The notes under the pieces: model-generated | What the model was told of the DNA's origin: nothing | Databases searched by the model: none | What the model saw: only the letters and a program-made list of their open reading frames with translations | NCBI GenBank assembly: GCA_027493875.1 | Contig: JAOSJX010000024.1 | Span: 175,506-239,505, forward strand | Direction of reading: 5' to 3' | Origin: Deltaproteobacteria bacterium | Lineage (GTDB): Bacteria > Lernaellota > Lernaellaia > JACKCT01 | Length of the DNA: 64,000 bases | Program-made: the position numbers and the translations under genes | In this document: positions 30,622 through 41,094 of the stretch, in pieces | How positions within the stretch are numbered: the first letter of the stretch is position 1 | Layout: each line of letters starts with the position of its first letter

Positions 30622-30654
30622 TGCCAACCATGGGGCCGATGATAGTCTGTCCGC

Positions 30655-32235
30655 GTGAAAAGCGCATGGCTTCAAATTGTTCTCATCGCGGCGTTGTTTT
30701 TTGCGTTGTCCGTGGTGTCGTGCGGCGGGGGCGACGATGACACCGGCGGCGATGACGACGCGTCGGACGACGACACCGGCGCGCCGGACGCGGACGTTGA
30801 CCCGCCCGCGCCGCCGGCGTGGCCCGATCCGTCGTTGCGCGAGGTTTTCGATCTGAACGTCGGCGAGACGGCCGCGGCGTCCTTCGATGGCGGCGTCGCG
30901 GCGGAGATCACGCTGATGGAGGTGACCGCGCAATCCGATGCGGTCCGAGGCGCCGTGCGCGCGTCCACGGTGCGTCTCGCGGTGGACGGCGAGCCCGTGA
31001 ACCTGGATTGCGGAAACTACCATCTCCCGGTCGATGCCGGCGCCGTTCGCGTGGATTGTCCGGTGACGCGCGACGTTTACGCGAATACGAACGAGGATCG
31101 GTGGGGCCTTGAAAAAGACGCGCGCCTCCGCGTCTGGCCGGGACACGGTTCGCTCACCGGCGGCGCGCCGCTGACCTACCCGCTGGCCGGGCAGCGCTGG
31201 CTGGCCAACCGCACGCAATCGGGCAACGAACCGACGGACGATTATCTGCCCTTCCTGCGTTCGATCTATTACCACTCGGGCTTCGACCTCGGCGGCGTGG
31301 ACGGTGTGGACCCGGTCGTCGCCGCGGCGCGGGGCCGCGTGGTGCTGGCGAACGGCGAGGTGCTGCCCGGCTACGAGGAGACGCCCGCGCGGCTTCAGGA
31401 CTGGCTTTTTCAAACGCGCACCGACGTGGTGTACGTCGAGGACGAGCGCGGATGGTTCTACCGCTACAGCCACCTCGACCGCAGCGCGCCGTCGCTCGCA
31501 CTCGGCGACGTTGTCGCCGCGGGCGATCTGCTCGGTTACCTGGGCAACAACGGCGAGAGCGGCGGGTGGGCGCATCTGCATTTCGAGATCATCGCGCGCC
31601 AGCCGTCGGGTTTGTGGGGCGTGGAAGAATCGTACGCGTACTTGTGGGAAGGATACGTCAAGGAAAGAGAGCCGGCGGTCATCGCGGTAGCGCGTCCGCA
31701 TCGTTTCGGCGTCGCCGGCGACACGATCGTCCTGGACGGCTCCAAGTCCGTCGCTTTGGACGGAGAAATCGTCTCCTACCGGTGGCTGTTTACCGACGGA
31801 GACGGCGCCGACGGCGTACGCGTGGAGCGGACGTACAACGAGCCGGGCTTTTTCACGGAAATGCTCGAAGTGACGGACGAAGCGGGACGCAAGGCCTACG
31901 ACGCCGCCACGGTGCAGATCGTTCACGCCACGAACCCGCATCCTTTTTATACGTATATGCACGCCGCGCATTCGCCGTCCGCGGATGTGGCCGCCGGCGA
32001 CGAAGTGCTCTTTTCCGTCCGCGTTTTTGGGATCGGCGGCGGGGAGGACGTCTGGGACTTCGGCGACGGCTCGCCGCCGGAAATCACGCAGGCCGGCAAC
32101 TGGCCGATCGGCGGCGATTACGCCACCATCACGCACCGTTACGACGCCCCCGGCGACTACCTCGTCCGCGTCGACCGCGTCAACGACCGCGGCGAGCCGT
32201 GCGTTGCGCGGTTGTGGGTTCCGGTGCGCGAATAA
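30655..32235 (+). CDS. Lipoprotein with M23 peptidase and PKD-like domains
   Basis: GTG 30655 gives a lipoprotein signal (VLIAALFFALSVVSC) followed by an Asp-rich spacer (GGGDDDTGGDDDASDDD). Residues about 200-330 form an M23 (LytM) endopeptidase domain with metal ligands in YYHSGFDLGG and GWAHLHFEI. Two PKD-like beta domains follow (DTIVLDGSKSVALDGEIVSY; GDEVLFSVRVFGIGGGED with WDFGDGSPPEIT). 526 residues, intact. Expected to be anchored in the envelope and to act on, or bind, peptidoglycan. No Shine-Dalgarno sequence is evident. Confidence 0.85.
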   Translation: MKSAWLQIVLIAALFFALSVVSCGGGDDDTGGDDDASDDDTGAPDADVDPPAPPAWPDPSLREVFDLNVGETAAASFDGGVAAEITLMEVTAQSDAVRGAVRASTVRLAVDGEPVNLDCGNYHLPVDAGAVRVDCPVTRDVYANTNEDRWGLEKDARLRVWPGHGSLTGGAPLTYPLAGQRWLANRTQSGNEPTDDYLPFLRSIYYHSGFDLGGVDGVDPVVAAARGRVVLANGEVLPGYEETPARLQDWLFQTRTDVVYVEDERGWFYRYSHLDRSAPSLALGDVVAAGDLLGYLGNNGESGGWAHLHFEIIARQPSGLWGVEESYAYLWEGYVKEREPAVIAVARPHRFGVAGDTIVLDGSKSVALDGEIVSYRWLFTDGDGADGVRVERTYNEPGFFTEMLEVTDEAGRKAYDAATVQIVHATNPHPFYTYMHAAHSPSADVAAGDEVLFSVRVFGIGGGEDVWDFGDGSPPEITQAGNWPIGGDYATITHRYDAPGDYLVRVDRVNDRGEPCVARLWVPVRE

Positions 32236-32269
32236 CAAAAAATTTTCGTACGCCGCTCGAAAAACGCGG

Positions 32270-32275
32270 TATAAT
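32270..32275 (+). promoter_or_regulatory. Perfect -10 box (TATAAT)
   Basis: A consensus TATAAT lies 50 bases before the start of the following membrane protein gene. No good -35 is found at 16-18 bases, so only the -10 is claimed. Confidence 0.45.
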
Positions 32276-32324
32276 AAACGCGTTCGCTTATGTATTGATT
32301 TGATCGATTCGAGGGAGGTACAGC

Positions 32325-33383
32325 ATGGCGTCCGGCCGTCCGGTCCGGCTCCTTTTCGTGTGCGTTCTCTACGCCTTTGTCTCGTGTCCGGTCCTATGCA
32401 TCTGGGTGACGTCGCCCGGCGTCGACGGCTATATGAAGGCGAACTACATCCGCCTTCTCGAGGGCCGCGCGGCCAAACCCTACGTTCTGCGGGCGCTCAC
32501 GCCGCAAGTCATTCGCGGATTCGCCGCGATTCTTGAGCCCACGATCAACGAGGAGGCCGCGAATAAGGCGTTCGATATCATCGCCCAGGTTCTGAAAAAA
32601 ACGTCCCCGGGAGCGTATCAAACCTTGCGCTATTCCGATTTCCGTAACGGGCGGCAGGCGGAATACATTGCGGGCTACATTCTTTGTTACGTGTTTCTCA
32701 TCGTGTTCGGGCTCTGCCTCCGCGCGCTGATTCGTGAATTATACGACACCAGACCGATTGTCTCGGATGCCATCCCGGCCTTTGCCGTCGCCTGTTTACC
32801 GGCGATGTTTCGATATCACAGCTACGTGTACGATTTTCCGCAGCTCATTCTCTTCACCCTCGGCCTGCTCTTCGTTTATCGCCGTAACACCGCCGCCGTG
32901 TGGACGGTCTACGTGATCGGACTGTTCAACAAGGAAACGATGGTGCTGCTTCCGCTTCTTCTCTGGCTGGAGTATCGGCACGAGAAAGAAGCGCAGCTCT
33001 GGTTGCGGCGGAATCTCGCCGCGATGGCCGCCGCGTACGTGGTCGTCCGAACGATGTTGCTTCTCGTCTTCCGCGAAAATGAGGGCGGACGCGTCGAATT
33101 CCACTTCTTCGATCACACGATCGGCACCCTCTGGACGCATGCCTATTCCTTCGGATTCTTCGTCACCGTCGCTGTCATCGCCTTAGGGCTGTTTTACGAA
33201 TGGAAGGAAAAACCCGCCCTGCTGCGCCACGGCCTGCTGCTCGGCGTCCCGCTCGTATCGATGGGCGTCTTTTTCGGTTTTCTCGACGAATTCCGTGATT
33301 ACTACGAGATTTACCCCGCCGCGTTCTTGCTGATCGCGCATTCGGTGTGCCACACTCTTGACGTCCCTTTGCTTCGAGAATGA
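32325..33383 (+). CDS. Polytopic membrane protein, unknown
   Basis: ATG 32325 with GGGAGG seven bases upstream. 352 residues with about eight hydrophobic segments (LLFVCVLYAFVSCPVLCIWV, IAGYILCYVFLIVFGLCLRAL, AYSFGFFVTVAVIALGLFY). The pattern of short loops and charged ends resembles bacterial multi-pass glycosyltransferase-like membrane proteins, but no catalytic motif is clear. Base composition is slightly lower in G+C than its neighbours. Confidence 0.7.
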   Translation: MASGRPVRLLFVCVLYAFVSCPVLCIWVTSPGVDGYMKANYIRLLEGRAAKPYVLRALTPQVIRGFAAILEPTINEEAANKAFDIIAQVLKKTSPGAYQTLRYSDFRNGRQAEYIAGYILCYVFLIVFGLCLRALIRELYDTRPIVSDAIPAFAVACLPAMFRYHSYVYDFPQLILFTLGLLFVYRRNTAAVWTVYVIGLFNKETMVLLPLLLWLEYRHEKEAQLWLRRNLAAMAAAYVVVRTMLLLVFRENEGGRVEFHFFDHTIGTLWTHAYSFGFFVTVAVIALGLFYEWKEKPALLRHGLLLGVPLVSMGVFFGFLDEFRDYYEIYPAAFLLIAHSVCHTLDVPLLRE

Positions 33384-33393
33384 CCAAGGCGTT

Positions 33394-33938
33394 GTGAATA
33401 CCGTGCTTAAGGCTTTTTCGGTCGTTTCCGCGATCGGTCTGGTCGCCACGACGGTGGTTCATCTGACCGCTTATTTCGCCAATCCACCGATCCTGGACGA
33501 AATCGCCAAAGGGCTGTTTGCCGGCGTTTTCGTCGTTTTCGCCCCCGCCGTATTCGTGTCGCAAAAATTGACAAAGGAATTTAGGCAAAAGGACTGGTTT
33601 CGCGCCGTATTTCGCGGTTGCCCCCATGGATGAAGAAGTTGAACTATGCGGTCGGCGCCTATGCGATTGTCAATTTCATCGTGTTCATGGCGATAAAAAT
33701 TTCCCTTGGGATGCCTGAGTCGAACGACGCCGCATGGTCGGCTCTCGATATTCGTGGATTCTCCGGCCACGCGATGTATTTCTATTGTGGCGCCATGGCC
33801 ATCATGCATTCCGCCGGGAATGCCCCGGCGCACGACGCCGCCAGAAAATGCCCCAGCGGACATCACGTATCCCCGATCTCCAAATTTTGCGAAGAATGCG
33901 GCCAACACGTCGGGGATTCGTCAGAGACAACGCGGTAA
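33394..33938 (+). CDS. Membrane protein with C-terminal zinc ribbon, one frameshift
   Basis: GTG 33394 leads to VLKAFSVVSAIGLVATTVVHL and further helices. The frame changes near 33620 (CCCCC run), continuing as MKKLNYAVGAYAIVNFIVFM. The end carries KCPSGHHVSPISKFCEECG, two CxxC-like pairs of a zinc-ribbon. About 180 residues when joined. Family not recognised. It starts ten bases after the previous gene and may be cotranscribed. Confidence 0.6.
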
Positions 33939-33982
33939 GCGCCCCCATTGCACCTTGCGGACCATTAGTGTAGAAACCCCCG

Positions 33983-34003
33983 CCCGCTCAAAGCGGGATT
34001 TTT
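33983..34003 (+). terminator. Rho-independent terminator
   Basis: CCCGCT-CAA-AGCGGG stem followed by ATTTTT and, after CGCG, a second TTTTT. It lies between the zinc-ribbon gene and bipA and would end transcription of the upstream pair. Confidence 0.8.
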
Positions 34004-34030
34004 CGCGTTTTTGCGCCTGTCGAGGATGCC

Positions 34031-35904
34031 ATGAGCCGTCAAAACGGCGCGGCCCGGGCCGCGGATAAAATCAGAAACGTCGCCATCATCGCGCACGTCG
34101 ACCACGGCAAGACGACGCTGGTCGACAAGCTGCTCGCGCAAACGGGCGCTTTCCAGCGTGGCGAGGGCGAGATCGAGCAGGCGCTGGACAGCGGCGATCT
34201 GGAGCGCGAGCGCGGCATCACGATTCTTTCGAAATGCACGTCGCTCGATTTCGACGGCTTTCATTTCAACATCGTGGACACCCCCGGCCACGCGGATTTC
34301 GGCGGCGAGGTCGAGCGCGTGATGCGCATGGTGGATTCGGTTCTCCTGCTCGTGGACGCGTTCGAGGGCCCGATGCCGCAAACGCGCTTTGTCACGAAAA
34401 AGCGCTGGCGCGCGGGCTGCGTCCGATCGTGGTGATCAATAAGATCGACCGGCCGGGGTGCGACCCGCACGGCGCGGTGGACGCGGTGCTCGATCTCTTC
34501 ATTTCGCTGGGCGCGACCGACGAGCAGTGCGATTTTCCGATCGTTTATGCTTCGGGCAAACTCGGCTACGCGGTCGAGTCGCCGGAGGACGCGCCGCGCG
34601 ACCTGACGCCGCTGCTGAACAAAATCCGCGAGCACGTCCCGGCGCCGGGCGTGGACAGCGACGCGGCGCCCGCGATGCAGGTGACGACCTTCGATCACGA
34701 CGAGTACGTCGGCAGCATGGCCATCGGCCGCGTCGAGTCCGGCGTGTTCCGCCCCGGCGAGCGCGCGCTGCTCGTGAAGCGCGACGGCTCGCGCGAAACG
34801 TTCCGCATCAATCACGTCTTCGGCTTCCGCGGGTTGCACCGGCTCGAACTGAACGAAGCCGTCGCGGGCGACATCGTCGCGATGACGGGGATGGATGTCC
34901 TCAACGTCGGCGAAACGATCACGTCGGTCGAGAATCCGCGCATCCTGCCGATGATCGAGGTGGACGCGCCCACGGTGAGCATCGAGATCATGACCAACAC
35001 CTCGCCGACGATGGGCAAGGAAGGCAAATTCGTCACGAGCGCCAAAATCGCCGAACGTCTCGAGCGCGAAAAGAAATCGAACGTTTCCCTCAAAGTGGAA
35101 GCCACCGATTCGCCGGACCGGTTTACGGTGGTCGGACGCGGCGAGCTTCATCTCGCGGTGCTCATCGAGACCATGCGCCGGGAGGGATACGAGTTCATGG
35201 TGTCGCGCCCGAAGGTCGTGACGCGCCCCGGTCCCGGCGGCGAAACCCAGGAGCCCTACGAGATCGTCATCGTCGATATCGAAACGGCGCACACGGGCGC
35301 GGTGATCGAGTCGCTCAGCCGGCGCTACGGACGCATCACGAACCTGCGCGACGTCGGCATGGGCCGCACGCGCGTCGAATTCGTCATTCCCACGCGCGGG
35401 CTCATCGGCTACCGCTCGCGCTTCCTGACCGAAACGCGCGGGACCGGCGTTATCAACTCGATGTTCCACGAGTACGGCGCGTGGGCGGGCGAGATCGGCG
35501 AGCGCGTGAACGGCGCGCTCATCGCGCAGGAGGATTGCACGGCGGTCACCTACGCGCTGTGGAAGCTCGAAGACCGCGGCGTGTTTTTCGTCGCGCCCGG
35601 CGAGAAACTTTACGCCGGGCAGGTCATCGGCATCCACACGCGGGACAACGACCTCGTCGTCAATCCCGGCAAGATGAAAAAGCTGACGAATATCCGGGCG
35701 GCGGGCTCGGACGAGAAAAACATTCTGAAGCCGCCGAAGGCGCTGACCATCGAGGAAGCGATCGAATTCATCAACGACGACGAACTGGTTGAATTCACGC
35801 CCAAGTCCATTCGGTTGCGCAAGCGCGTTTTGGATCACAACAACCGCAAACGCGCCGACGTCCGCGCCGATAAAGGAACGCCGGAGATTCGTGACGCCCT
35901 CTGA
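34031..35904 (+). CDS. bipA: Ribosome-associated GTPase BipA/TypA, one frameshift
   Basis: Translational GTPase of the elongation-factor family. ATG 34031. G1 [12 protein letters not shown], switch region [11 protein letters not shown]3 [14 protein letters not shown]. The frame breaks at the A5 run 34399-34403 (six A restore [22 protein letters not shown], the G4 motif). The remainder is intact, with [39 protein letters not shown] and the BipA-specific C-terminal domain ([13 protein letters not shown]). About 625 residues. A preceding terminator suggests its own promoter. Confidence 0.93.
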
Positions 35905-36370
35905 CCCGGAAGGCGCCCGCCCGGCGATCTACGTCGACGCCGACGCCTGTCCCGTCAAACAGGAAATCTACAAAGCCGCCGGGAAATACGGGCTCGTCGT
36001 CCACGTGGTCGCCAACGCCTTCATGAACACGCCGCTCGACGAACGCATCCGGCTGGTCGTGGTCGGCAAGGACCCGGACGCGGCCGACGACTGGATCGCG
36101 GCGCACGCCGAGACAAACGACATCGTGGTCACCGCGGACATTCCGCTGGCGGACCGGTGCGTCAAAAAGGGAGCGCGTGTCCTTGATATGCGAGGAGACG
36201 AGTTCACCCCGGATTCGATCGGCGGGGCCGTCGCCACGCGGGAACTGATGGCGCATCTTCGAGAAATGGGCGCCGTCACCGGCGGCCCGCCCCCCGTCGC
36301 GAAAAAAGACCGTTCGAAATTCAGTTCAAAACTGCACGAAGTGATTCAGGCGGTTTTGCGCGGAAATTAG
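35891..36370 (+). CDS. YaiI/YqxD family (DUF188) protein
   Basis: GTG 35891 overlaps the bipA stop by 14 bases. [20 protein letters not shown] is the family's opening motif, and [19 protein letters not shown] is the second conserved block, consistent with a PIN-like nuclease fold. 159 residues, intact. Biochemical role unknown in the family. Likely translated from the bipA transcript. Confidence 0.88.
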   Translation: MTPSDPEGARPAIYVDADACPVKQEIYKAAGKYGLVVHVVANAFMNTPLDERIRLVVVGKDPDAADDWIAAHAETNDIVVTADIPLADRCVKKGARVLDMRGDEFTPDSIGGAVATRELMAHLREMGAVTGGPPPVAKKDRSKFSSKLHEVIQAVLRGN

Positions 36371-36407
36371 CCGCACCGCCGTTCCCCCGGCGCGAACGCG
36401 TACGCGT

Positions 36408-37705
36408 TCAGCACCCGCACCCGCCGCCGTCGTCATCGTCATCGCCGCCGGTTGCGGCGTCGTCATCGTCTGCACCGGGTGCGGTGTCGTCATCGCTCGC
36501 GTCGTCATCATCGTCCGAGAATTCCTCGCAGCAATAGTCGACGCACAACCAGCCGTCGCCCAGGTAGTCGTAACACTCCGGATTCGACTGACAGACGATG
36601 CAGCCGTCGTCGTCCGCGTCATCGTCGTCGTCCGTGTCGTCGTCCGCGTCATCGTCGTCGGCCGCGGTCGTGCTCGTCGTGGAGGTCGTCGTCGGCACCG
36701 AGGTCGTCGTCGTGCCGGGAACGCCGTCGCAGGCGTCCACCGCGATACGGCCGAACCAGTCTGACGGAACGCCGCCGGCGGTGCTGCCGCCGCCCGCGTA
36801 AACATAGCCGTCCAGGCACACGGCCCCCATTTCGGAGGCCCCGGTGTACAGGCCGTCGCTTGAATGCCACGTGTCCCCGTTGACGCTATAGTAGTACACG
36901 TCGTCCGAGCGCGTGGAGCCGTCGCGTCCGCCGACCACCCAAAGGCGATAGTGGCCGTCGGCATCGCTGAATGACCGGGTATAGGCCGGTGATGTCAGCA
37001 CCTCCGGCAGATCCGTCATGTCGGCGTCGCTCCACGTCCCGTCCGTGGACGCCAGCCATCGATATCCCTTGGCCAGCGCCTCATCGTCGCCCGTGCTGCC
37101 GCCGGCAAAAAAGAAATCGCCCTCCACTTCCCAAGCCGCTCCGTAGGCGGTCCCCAGGGGAAGGTGATCGCCTTCTGCCCACTCCGAATCGCCCGTGTCG
37201 AAATAGTCCACGTGCGTCGCCGAATACAAGAAGCCGTCGGGTGGATTATAGATGAAACGCCCGCCAAACAGATATAGAAAATCACCCTGAACCACGGATG
37301 CGCGGCCGTAGGCGTCCAACGACGGGCTTACGGAAGTGCTCCACGTCTCGGACGTTACGTTGTAAACGAAATGACTTGTCATGGGTTCGTACTCGAAACG
37401 ACCGTGAACGAGAAGAATGTCGTCGCCGAAGACACCAACGCTCATGAACATTTGCGGGACCGGCACGGGATCGATCGACTCCCACGTATCGAGATCAGGA
37501 TCGTATTTATATGAATCCGCAATCTCGCTCCCGAATCCTCCGCCGCGATTGCCTCCAAAAAGTAAATCAGATCGCCGTCCGTCGCCATCGCACCGCCGAA
37601 AGAGCCTCCGTCGGGGATGCTTTCCAGAATTTCCCAACTGGCGGACGCGGGAAAGGCCGCTATAAGAGCAACAATGACGCTGGTTATCATGATGACGCGA
37701 GCCAT
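36408..37705 (-). CDS. Secreted kelch-like beta-propeller with Asp-rich, Cys-terminated tail, one frameshift
   Basis: ATG 37705 gives a signal peptide (MITSVIVALIAAFPASA). The T5 run near 37560 breaks the frame; a sixth T restores DLIYFFGGN. Kelch-type repeats follow (LYLFGGRFIYNPPDGF, FFFAGGSTGDDEAL, LWVVGGRDGSTRSDD, VYAGGGSTAGG). Then comes a Thr-rich stretch (TTTTSVPTTTSTTSTT), an Asp-rich stretch, a Cys patch (CIVCQSNPECYDYL, CVDYCCEEF), and a final tail of Asp runs ending DDDDDGGGCGC. About 430 residues. The tail type is shared with the protein at 52576-54099. Probably displayed on or released from the cell surface. Confidence 0.8.
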
Positions 37706-38107
37706 TTGCGCCTCCTACAAACACGGACGTGTTGAAAAATATCGATACACCGCCAACCGTGTTAACGTTGTGGTCCACACAAAGGAACCTTACAAAATCG
37801 TATGTTCGATACAAGCTACGGTCAAGAAATACACAACTATCCGAGATCACATAAGGAATTGACCGGCGGTCTAGAGCAGTTCAGTGTTTTCCGTAGCCGT
37901 TTGTCGATCACGTCGGCCGTTCATGGGCGCAATCAGGTTTACAGTTCACAGTTGAAAGTTGACCGTTGAGCGTTCGCACCGACGGGGGCTCCCGCGGCGT
38001 GGGAGGATGCTGTTGACTGTCGACTGAAAACGGTCGACCGCACCCATCTGGTATTTGTCGGGGAGAAACGTATTTTCGGGAACCGCTCTAGGTCCTCCAG
38101 GTTTCCG
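37706..38107. other. Gene-free stretch with promoter-like AT-rich part and a 7-bp tandem repeat
   Basis: The first 150 bases are AT-richer and probably hold the promoter of the kelch gene on the minus strand. No RNA gene or credible ORF is seen in the rest. A degenerate repeat lies at 37941-37975. Confidence 0.5.
37941..37975. repeat. Degenerate 7-bp tandem repeat, five units
   Basis: Units ACAGTTC, ACAGTTG, AAAGTTG, ACCGTTG, AGCGTTC follow each other without gaps. No function assigned. Related GTTGACTGTCGACTG sequence occurs about 35 bases later. Confidence 0.6.
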
Positions 38108-39521
38108 TCACCCGCCGCAGGCGTGCTGGGTGCGGCCGTTCTTGGGCTTGAGGTAGTGGATGCGTTCGCGCTTGACGTTCGCATCGGCGCCGGCGTCGTG
38201 CCAGCCGACATCCGTGGAGACCTCGCCCTTGCCGCAACACGCCGACATCTGATTATCGTGGATGTGCGGGTCGCAGGCGGTGATGAAGCCGAGCAGGATC
38301 GCCTTATTCTGGAACTTCGACAGGTCGAAGCCGAGCGCCAGCAACACCGCGAGACGCATCCCGTGCGCGAGCAGGGAGAAGCCGCCTTTTCGAACCACCG
38401 CCCATCCGGTGTGGAAGAGCAGCGACGCCGCGGCAAGACGGCGCGACCGTTTGACGAGCGGGCCGAACTTGTCGAGCTTCCGTTCCAGGTAATCCAGATC
38501 CATCATCTCCGCGACGGTCTTGTAGCCGCCGTTTTTCGTCCGGATCGCAAGGTAGTGGTGAATGTAGAAACACTTGCGCACCGAGAACGCGGCCAGCGCC
38601 GCAAAATAGAGCTTTTGAAATTTGCGGACGTCCGCGCGGTTGACGCGCCCGTTCGTCTGCTCTTCGAGCATGTCGATCAATTCGTCCGGCACGAGGCTCT
38701 TCGTTTCAAACTTCTCCGACGCCCGGCCCAGCAGACGCACGCCGAGGTAAAAATTTCCTTCACGAAAGAATTCTTCGCCGCGTAGTCGAGAATGTCGCCC
38801 ATCTCGTCTTCGTTGCCGTCGCGCATGATGACGGCGACGAGATCGGTCGCCACGTCCAGCCGCTTGAGTTCCGCCAGCGCCTTCTCGCGCGGTTTATCCA
38901 TCGACCGGCCGCGGAGCGCCATGTCGAAACGGCCGGAAAATCCGTCCATCTGCAGGTGGACTTCGTCCAGGCCCGCGTTCACGAGCTTGTCCAGATAGCC
39001 CGGTTCGCTGAAACGCAGTCCGTTCGTGTGCAGCGCGGTAAGATGCCCGCCCTTGTGCGCGTAACTGATGATCTCTTCGAGGTCGGGACGCAGCGTGGGC
39101 TCGGCGCCCATCAGGTCGAGCTTCACGCGTTTGCGTCCGGCGACGAGTTTTTGATCGACTCGACGGGCAGGTCTTCTTCCTTCGATTCGTTCGCCCAGGC
39201 CAGGCAGATCGGGCACGCCATGTTGCACTTGGACGTGAGGCGCAGGATGTAGTCGCGCTGCGGCAGATGCGCGGGCACGATGTCGAAAAAATAGTCCATC
39301 AGCGGCGAGTAGTAATCCGCGTGCTGCGACAGCATCGTCCGCGAATCGCCGTCCGTGGGACATTCCTTCACCAGGTACACGGCGCCGCCGTCCTCAACGA
39401 CGCTCGCCGGCACGGTCTCAAGACAGGTCGGACACGAACCCGTGGTGCGGCGCAGAATCTTCTTCGCCGGGACCTGGCCGATGTCGATGGGTTGTCGCTC
39501 GATGGCTGCCTGCGCGGTCAT
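38108..39521 (-). CDS. Tes/MJ0619-like radical SAM protein, two frameshifts
   Basis: ATG 39521 with AAGGAGG upstream. The N-terminal zinc-binding block SCPTCLETVPASVVED...VKECPTDG and then the radical SAM cluster motif SKCNMACPICLAWANE are the layout of the MJ0619 group, which includes tetraether lipid synthase Tes and related alkyl-chain-coupling enzymes. The core continues as DLMGAEPTLRPDLEEII and LTALHTNGLRFSEPGYLDK. Breaks lie near 39150 and 38745. The C-terminal third (YFAALAAFSVRKCFYIHHYL; ITACDPHIHDN; SACCGKGE) has extra cysteines for auxiliary clusters. About 470 residues. It overlaps the upstream flavoprotein gene by ATGA, implying a joint role. Lipid-chain chemistry is an inference from the family. 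Confidence 0.78.
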
Positions 39522-40874
39522 GCCGCAACCTCCTTTTTCGAGGGGGTTCCCGTCAGATTCGCCGCGATCTTGTCCGCATGCGCGAACGCGGCGCCGACGC
39601 AATGATCCATGTTGTTGTACCAGAATTTTCCAAGCCGGCCCGCGCGAAGAACGTTTTTCACCGAGGCCAGCGACTTGTCGAATCGTTTCAGTTCCGTGCG
39701 GTAATCAAGGTGGTAAACCGGATAAGCCCACGCGAAGCGTTCGAAGCGGACGCTTTCGATCTCCTCCGTGGATTTCAAAACGCGCTCGCGGACGAGATCG
39801 TCGGCCAAGCGGTCCAGAATGCGCTCGGGGTGCTCGTATTGTTCGTCGCCTTCGTAGCAGGATACTTCCACGCAGATCGCGCGCTTCCCCGGCGGCGCGT
39901 TGGCCGGATCGAAGTTGGACGGCACGCTGATGCGCGAAAAGATAATGTCGGAGGTTCCATGGTACGACCATTGGAAGTCGTGCGGCGGCCCGTCCGAAAG
40001 CGTCATGTAGTAGCACACCAACGCGAGGTAGCTGACCTTCGGCGCCGGCAGATCGAGCAGGCGGGCGAGCGAATGCACGGTGCCCGTCCAAGCGACGTAG
40101 GATGTCGGAATGACGCGCCCCTCGACGTGAACTTCCGTGACCCGTCCATCCTCGATCGCCGCACCTTCCGGAACGCGCCCGGTCAAAATCTCCCCGCCCA
40201 GCGCGCGGAACCGGTCCGCCATCGCGTCCGGGAACCGTCCGCACCCGCCGGCGGGGGTACGAAAAACGCGTCTCCGGTTTGTTGTCGGGAACGATCGAGC
40301 GATAGAGCAGTTGCCACAAACTGTGCATCTTCACGCGCGAGTCGATGATCGCCCGGTCGACACCCGTGGACGCCCAGTCCTGATGCGTGAGTTCGGGATC
40401 GATCTTGAGGAACTTGGCGCTGTAGCCTTCGAAGAAATGCTTGTACAGCGTCTTGCCGTACATGTTGGTGATCCGGTCCTTGAAATTGGCCGCGGGCTTT
40501 TTGCGGTACAGCGTCGCCAGATCGAGCACGACGGACGCGGCGATGGTCGGCGGGAAGCGGAGCATCACGTAGGAGGGATGCAGCGGCCAAGGATAGTAGC
40601 GGCGGCGGAAGCACACGGTGCTGCGGCGCGGGATGTCCACTTGCCGGTTGCCGAGGATGTGGTCGATGAAGTCGTTGACGTGCTCTTGGTTGGTGTGCAG
40701 CCGGTGCGGGCCGACGTCGAACGTATAACCGTCGTAGCGGAAAGAACGCGCGAGCCCGCCGAGGCTCTCGTTCTTCTCCACCAGCACGGCGGGGATGCCG
40801 CGTTCGAGGAGCATGACGCCGAGCGGCAGGCCGCTGACGCCGCCCCCGACAATGACAACCGGTTTTTCCGTCAA
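39518..40874 (-). CDS. FAD-dependent oxidoreductase (UGM/protoporphyrinogen-oxidase-like), one frameshift
   Basis: ATG 40874. The dinucleotide-binding motif VIVGGGVSGLPLGVMLLERG is followed by VLVEKNESLGGLARSFRYDG and FDVGPHRLHTNQEHV, typical of the UDP-galactopyranose mutase / phytoene desaturase-like / HemG group of flavoproteins. The C-run near 40255 shifts the frame (one C fewer restores RFSYPAGGCGRFPDAM). The C-terminal half ends GRLGKFWYNNMDHCVGAA, the usual FAD-contact region. About 450 residues. The substrate may be a nucleotide sugar or an unsaturated chain. Coupled to the radical SAM gene behind it. Confidence 0.82.
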
Positions 40875-41094
40875 CCCGTCTCCACGCGGAAATAAAGAAA
40901 CCGCCGAATCGGCGTTCTTAATTTTCTCACCCGGGGATGTTCGTTTTTCCTAGACTAGCAGCAAACGGGGAATCCGTAACCTGTCGATCGGGATTTCAAG
41001 TGACCCATCTCACCGAACGTATGGGTTGCGCCCTTTTCGTTGACGAATGTCGGCACGAACGATACGATTTTCCCTTAAAATCGAGCGCAAAGCA

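Noticed and set aside
34261..35838. 525-residue ORF antisense to bipA
   Set aside because: Shadow frame; bipA is unmistakable on the plus strand.
36590..36670. Trinucleotide microsatellite as a mobile or phase-variable element
   Set aside because: It encodes the Asp/Thr-rich linker of an exported protein in frame; compositional rather than mobile.
36452..36883. Arg-rich ORF opposite the kelch protein's Asp tail
   Set aside because: Product of reading GTC/ATC repeats in reverse; no features of a real protein.
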